Shown piece after piece: positions 63,560 through 64,000 of a DNA stretch of 64,000 nt. Source of the stretch: Cupriavidus taiwanensis (lineage in GTDB: Bacteria > Pseudomonadota > Gammaproteobacteria > Burkholderiales > Burkholderiaceae). Numbering within the stretch: position 1 is the stretch's first letter; every line of letters begins with the position of its first letter. Under the pieces are notes generated by a model. The model saw nothing but the letters and a program-made list of their open reading frames with translations. It was not told the origin of the DNA and did no database searches. The DNA lies in the NCBI RefSeq assembly GCF_900250115.1, contig NZ_LT984804.1, positions 62,001 through 126,000 on the forward strand, read 5' to 3'. The translations under genes and the position numbers were made by a program.

Positions 63560-64000
63560 TCAGCGGCGCGCGGGCATCTGGTTGCACAGGATGATGATGG
63601 CCGCCAGCAGCGGCAGCGCGGCCATCATCAGCATGCCGAGATGGAGGTTGCCGGTCGCGGTCTTGGTCCAGCCGATGATGGCCGGCCCCCAGAAGCCGCC
63701 CGACAGGCCGATGGTGTTGATCAGCGCAATGCCGCCCGCCGCCGCCGGGCCCTTGATGTACTCGGCCGGCATGGCCCAGAACACGGTGTAGGCCATCCAC
63801 AGGCCCATGGTGGCGAGCGTCAGCAGCACCAGCGTCGCCACCAGGTTGCCGTCCGCCAGCACCGAGGCGGCCAGCAGCGCGGCCGCCCCCAGCGCCGGCA
63901 GCGCGCAGTGCAGGCGCCGCTCGCCCGAGCGGTCGGACTTGCGGCCCATGTAGTACATGCCGAAGGCCGCGGCCACGTAGGGGATGGCCGCATACCAGCC
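63560..64000 (-). CDS. MFS transporter, N-terminal part outside window
   Basis: Only the C-terminal 146 codons are visible. It has the membrane segments LVATLVLLTLATMGLWMAYT, GIALINTIGLSGGFWGPAII and LGMLMMAALPLLAAIIILCN and the loop GRKSDRSGERR, as in the ACS/phthalate-permease branch of MFS. It probably imports a carboxylate or amide for the downstream creatininase. The start lies beyond 64000. Confidence 0.85.
   Translation of the reverse strand, partial: GWYAAIPYVAAAFGMYYMGRKSDRSGERRLHCALPALGAAALLAASVLADGNLVATLVLLTLATMGLWMAYTVFWAMPAEYIKGPAAAGGIALINTIGLSGGFWGPAIIGWTKTATGNLHLGMLMMAALPLLAAIIILCNQMPARR

Overview
The window is a GC-rich (roughly two-thirds G+C) stretch of a betaproteobacterial chromosome. 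The gene content points to Cupriavidus or a close Burkholderiaceae relative: three orphan Bug/TctC-type periplasmic binding proteins, six LysR regulators (most beside a metabolic gene set), a 2-aminoethylphosphonate-type ABC transporter with a fused permease, an AtuA-like acyclic-terpene/acid module, stand-alone EutBC and a short FeoB. This assignment is inferred from gene families, not from a search. No rRNA, tRNA, CRISPR array, prophage or transposase was seen.

Layout. 0-12 kb: a truncated outer-membrane barrel protein, a DUF1269 protein, a branched-chain-type ABC binding protein, an SDR, a LysR/AtuA/AtuA-like/Bug catabolic unit, a secreted metallo-beta-lactamase-fold enzyme, a frameshifted exported NAD(P)-binding protein, a GNAT and AMP nucleosidase (amn). 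12-20 kb: OmpW, leuA with a long leader that may encode a Leu-rich attenuation peptide, an Ig-like-repeat lipoprotein, a repeat-rich gap, and feoA-feoB-DUF6587 under a near-perfect Fur box. 20-25 kb: LysR, acyl-CoA dehydrogenase, Bug protein and CaiB/BaiF CoA-transferase, which look like one acyl-CoA catabolic unit. 25-31 kb: an L-lactate utilisation regulon (lldE-lldG-lldF-lldP, divergent lldR) with two TTGGTNNNACCA(A) operators. 31-42 kb: AI-2E transporter, eutBC, YbaK-like protein, LysR, a small secreted protein, SDR, ferredoxin-NADP reductase, fumC, LysR, a 16-Cys copper-storage-like protein and a zinc-ribbon protein. 42-52 kb: two divergent c-di-GMP enzymes, then a three-gene AEP-type ABC transporter and a PadR-like regulator. 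52-55 kb: a candidate sRNA, an EamA transporter, a RelE/XRE module whose toxin lacks its N-terminus, a Cys-rich protein and a Fur-family regulator. 55-64 kb: gamma-glutamyltransferase with Bug protein and LysR, a secreted tandem-repeat protein, Ohr, SDR, LysR, RidA, creatininase and an MFS transporter cut by the window edge.

How it fits together. Most of the window is a mosaic of small catabolic or transport units, each with its own regulator, interspersed with core genes (amn, leuA, fumC, fpr, feoAB). Two dispersed repeat families link the gaps: a roughly 110-125 bp REP-like element (four copies, one half-sized) and a 17-19 bp word GCGTACCC-N2-TTCTGCG (six intergenic copies). The most interesting non-coding signals are two sRNA-like architectures, the leuA leader, and an orphan Fur-box/ribosome-site/ATG remnant. 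I did not find a clearly new multi-gene defence or mobile system.
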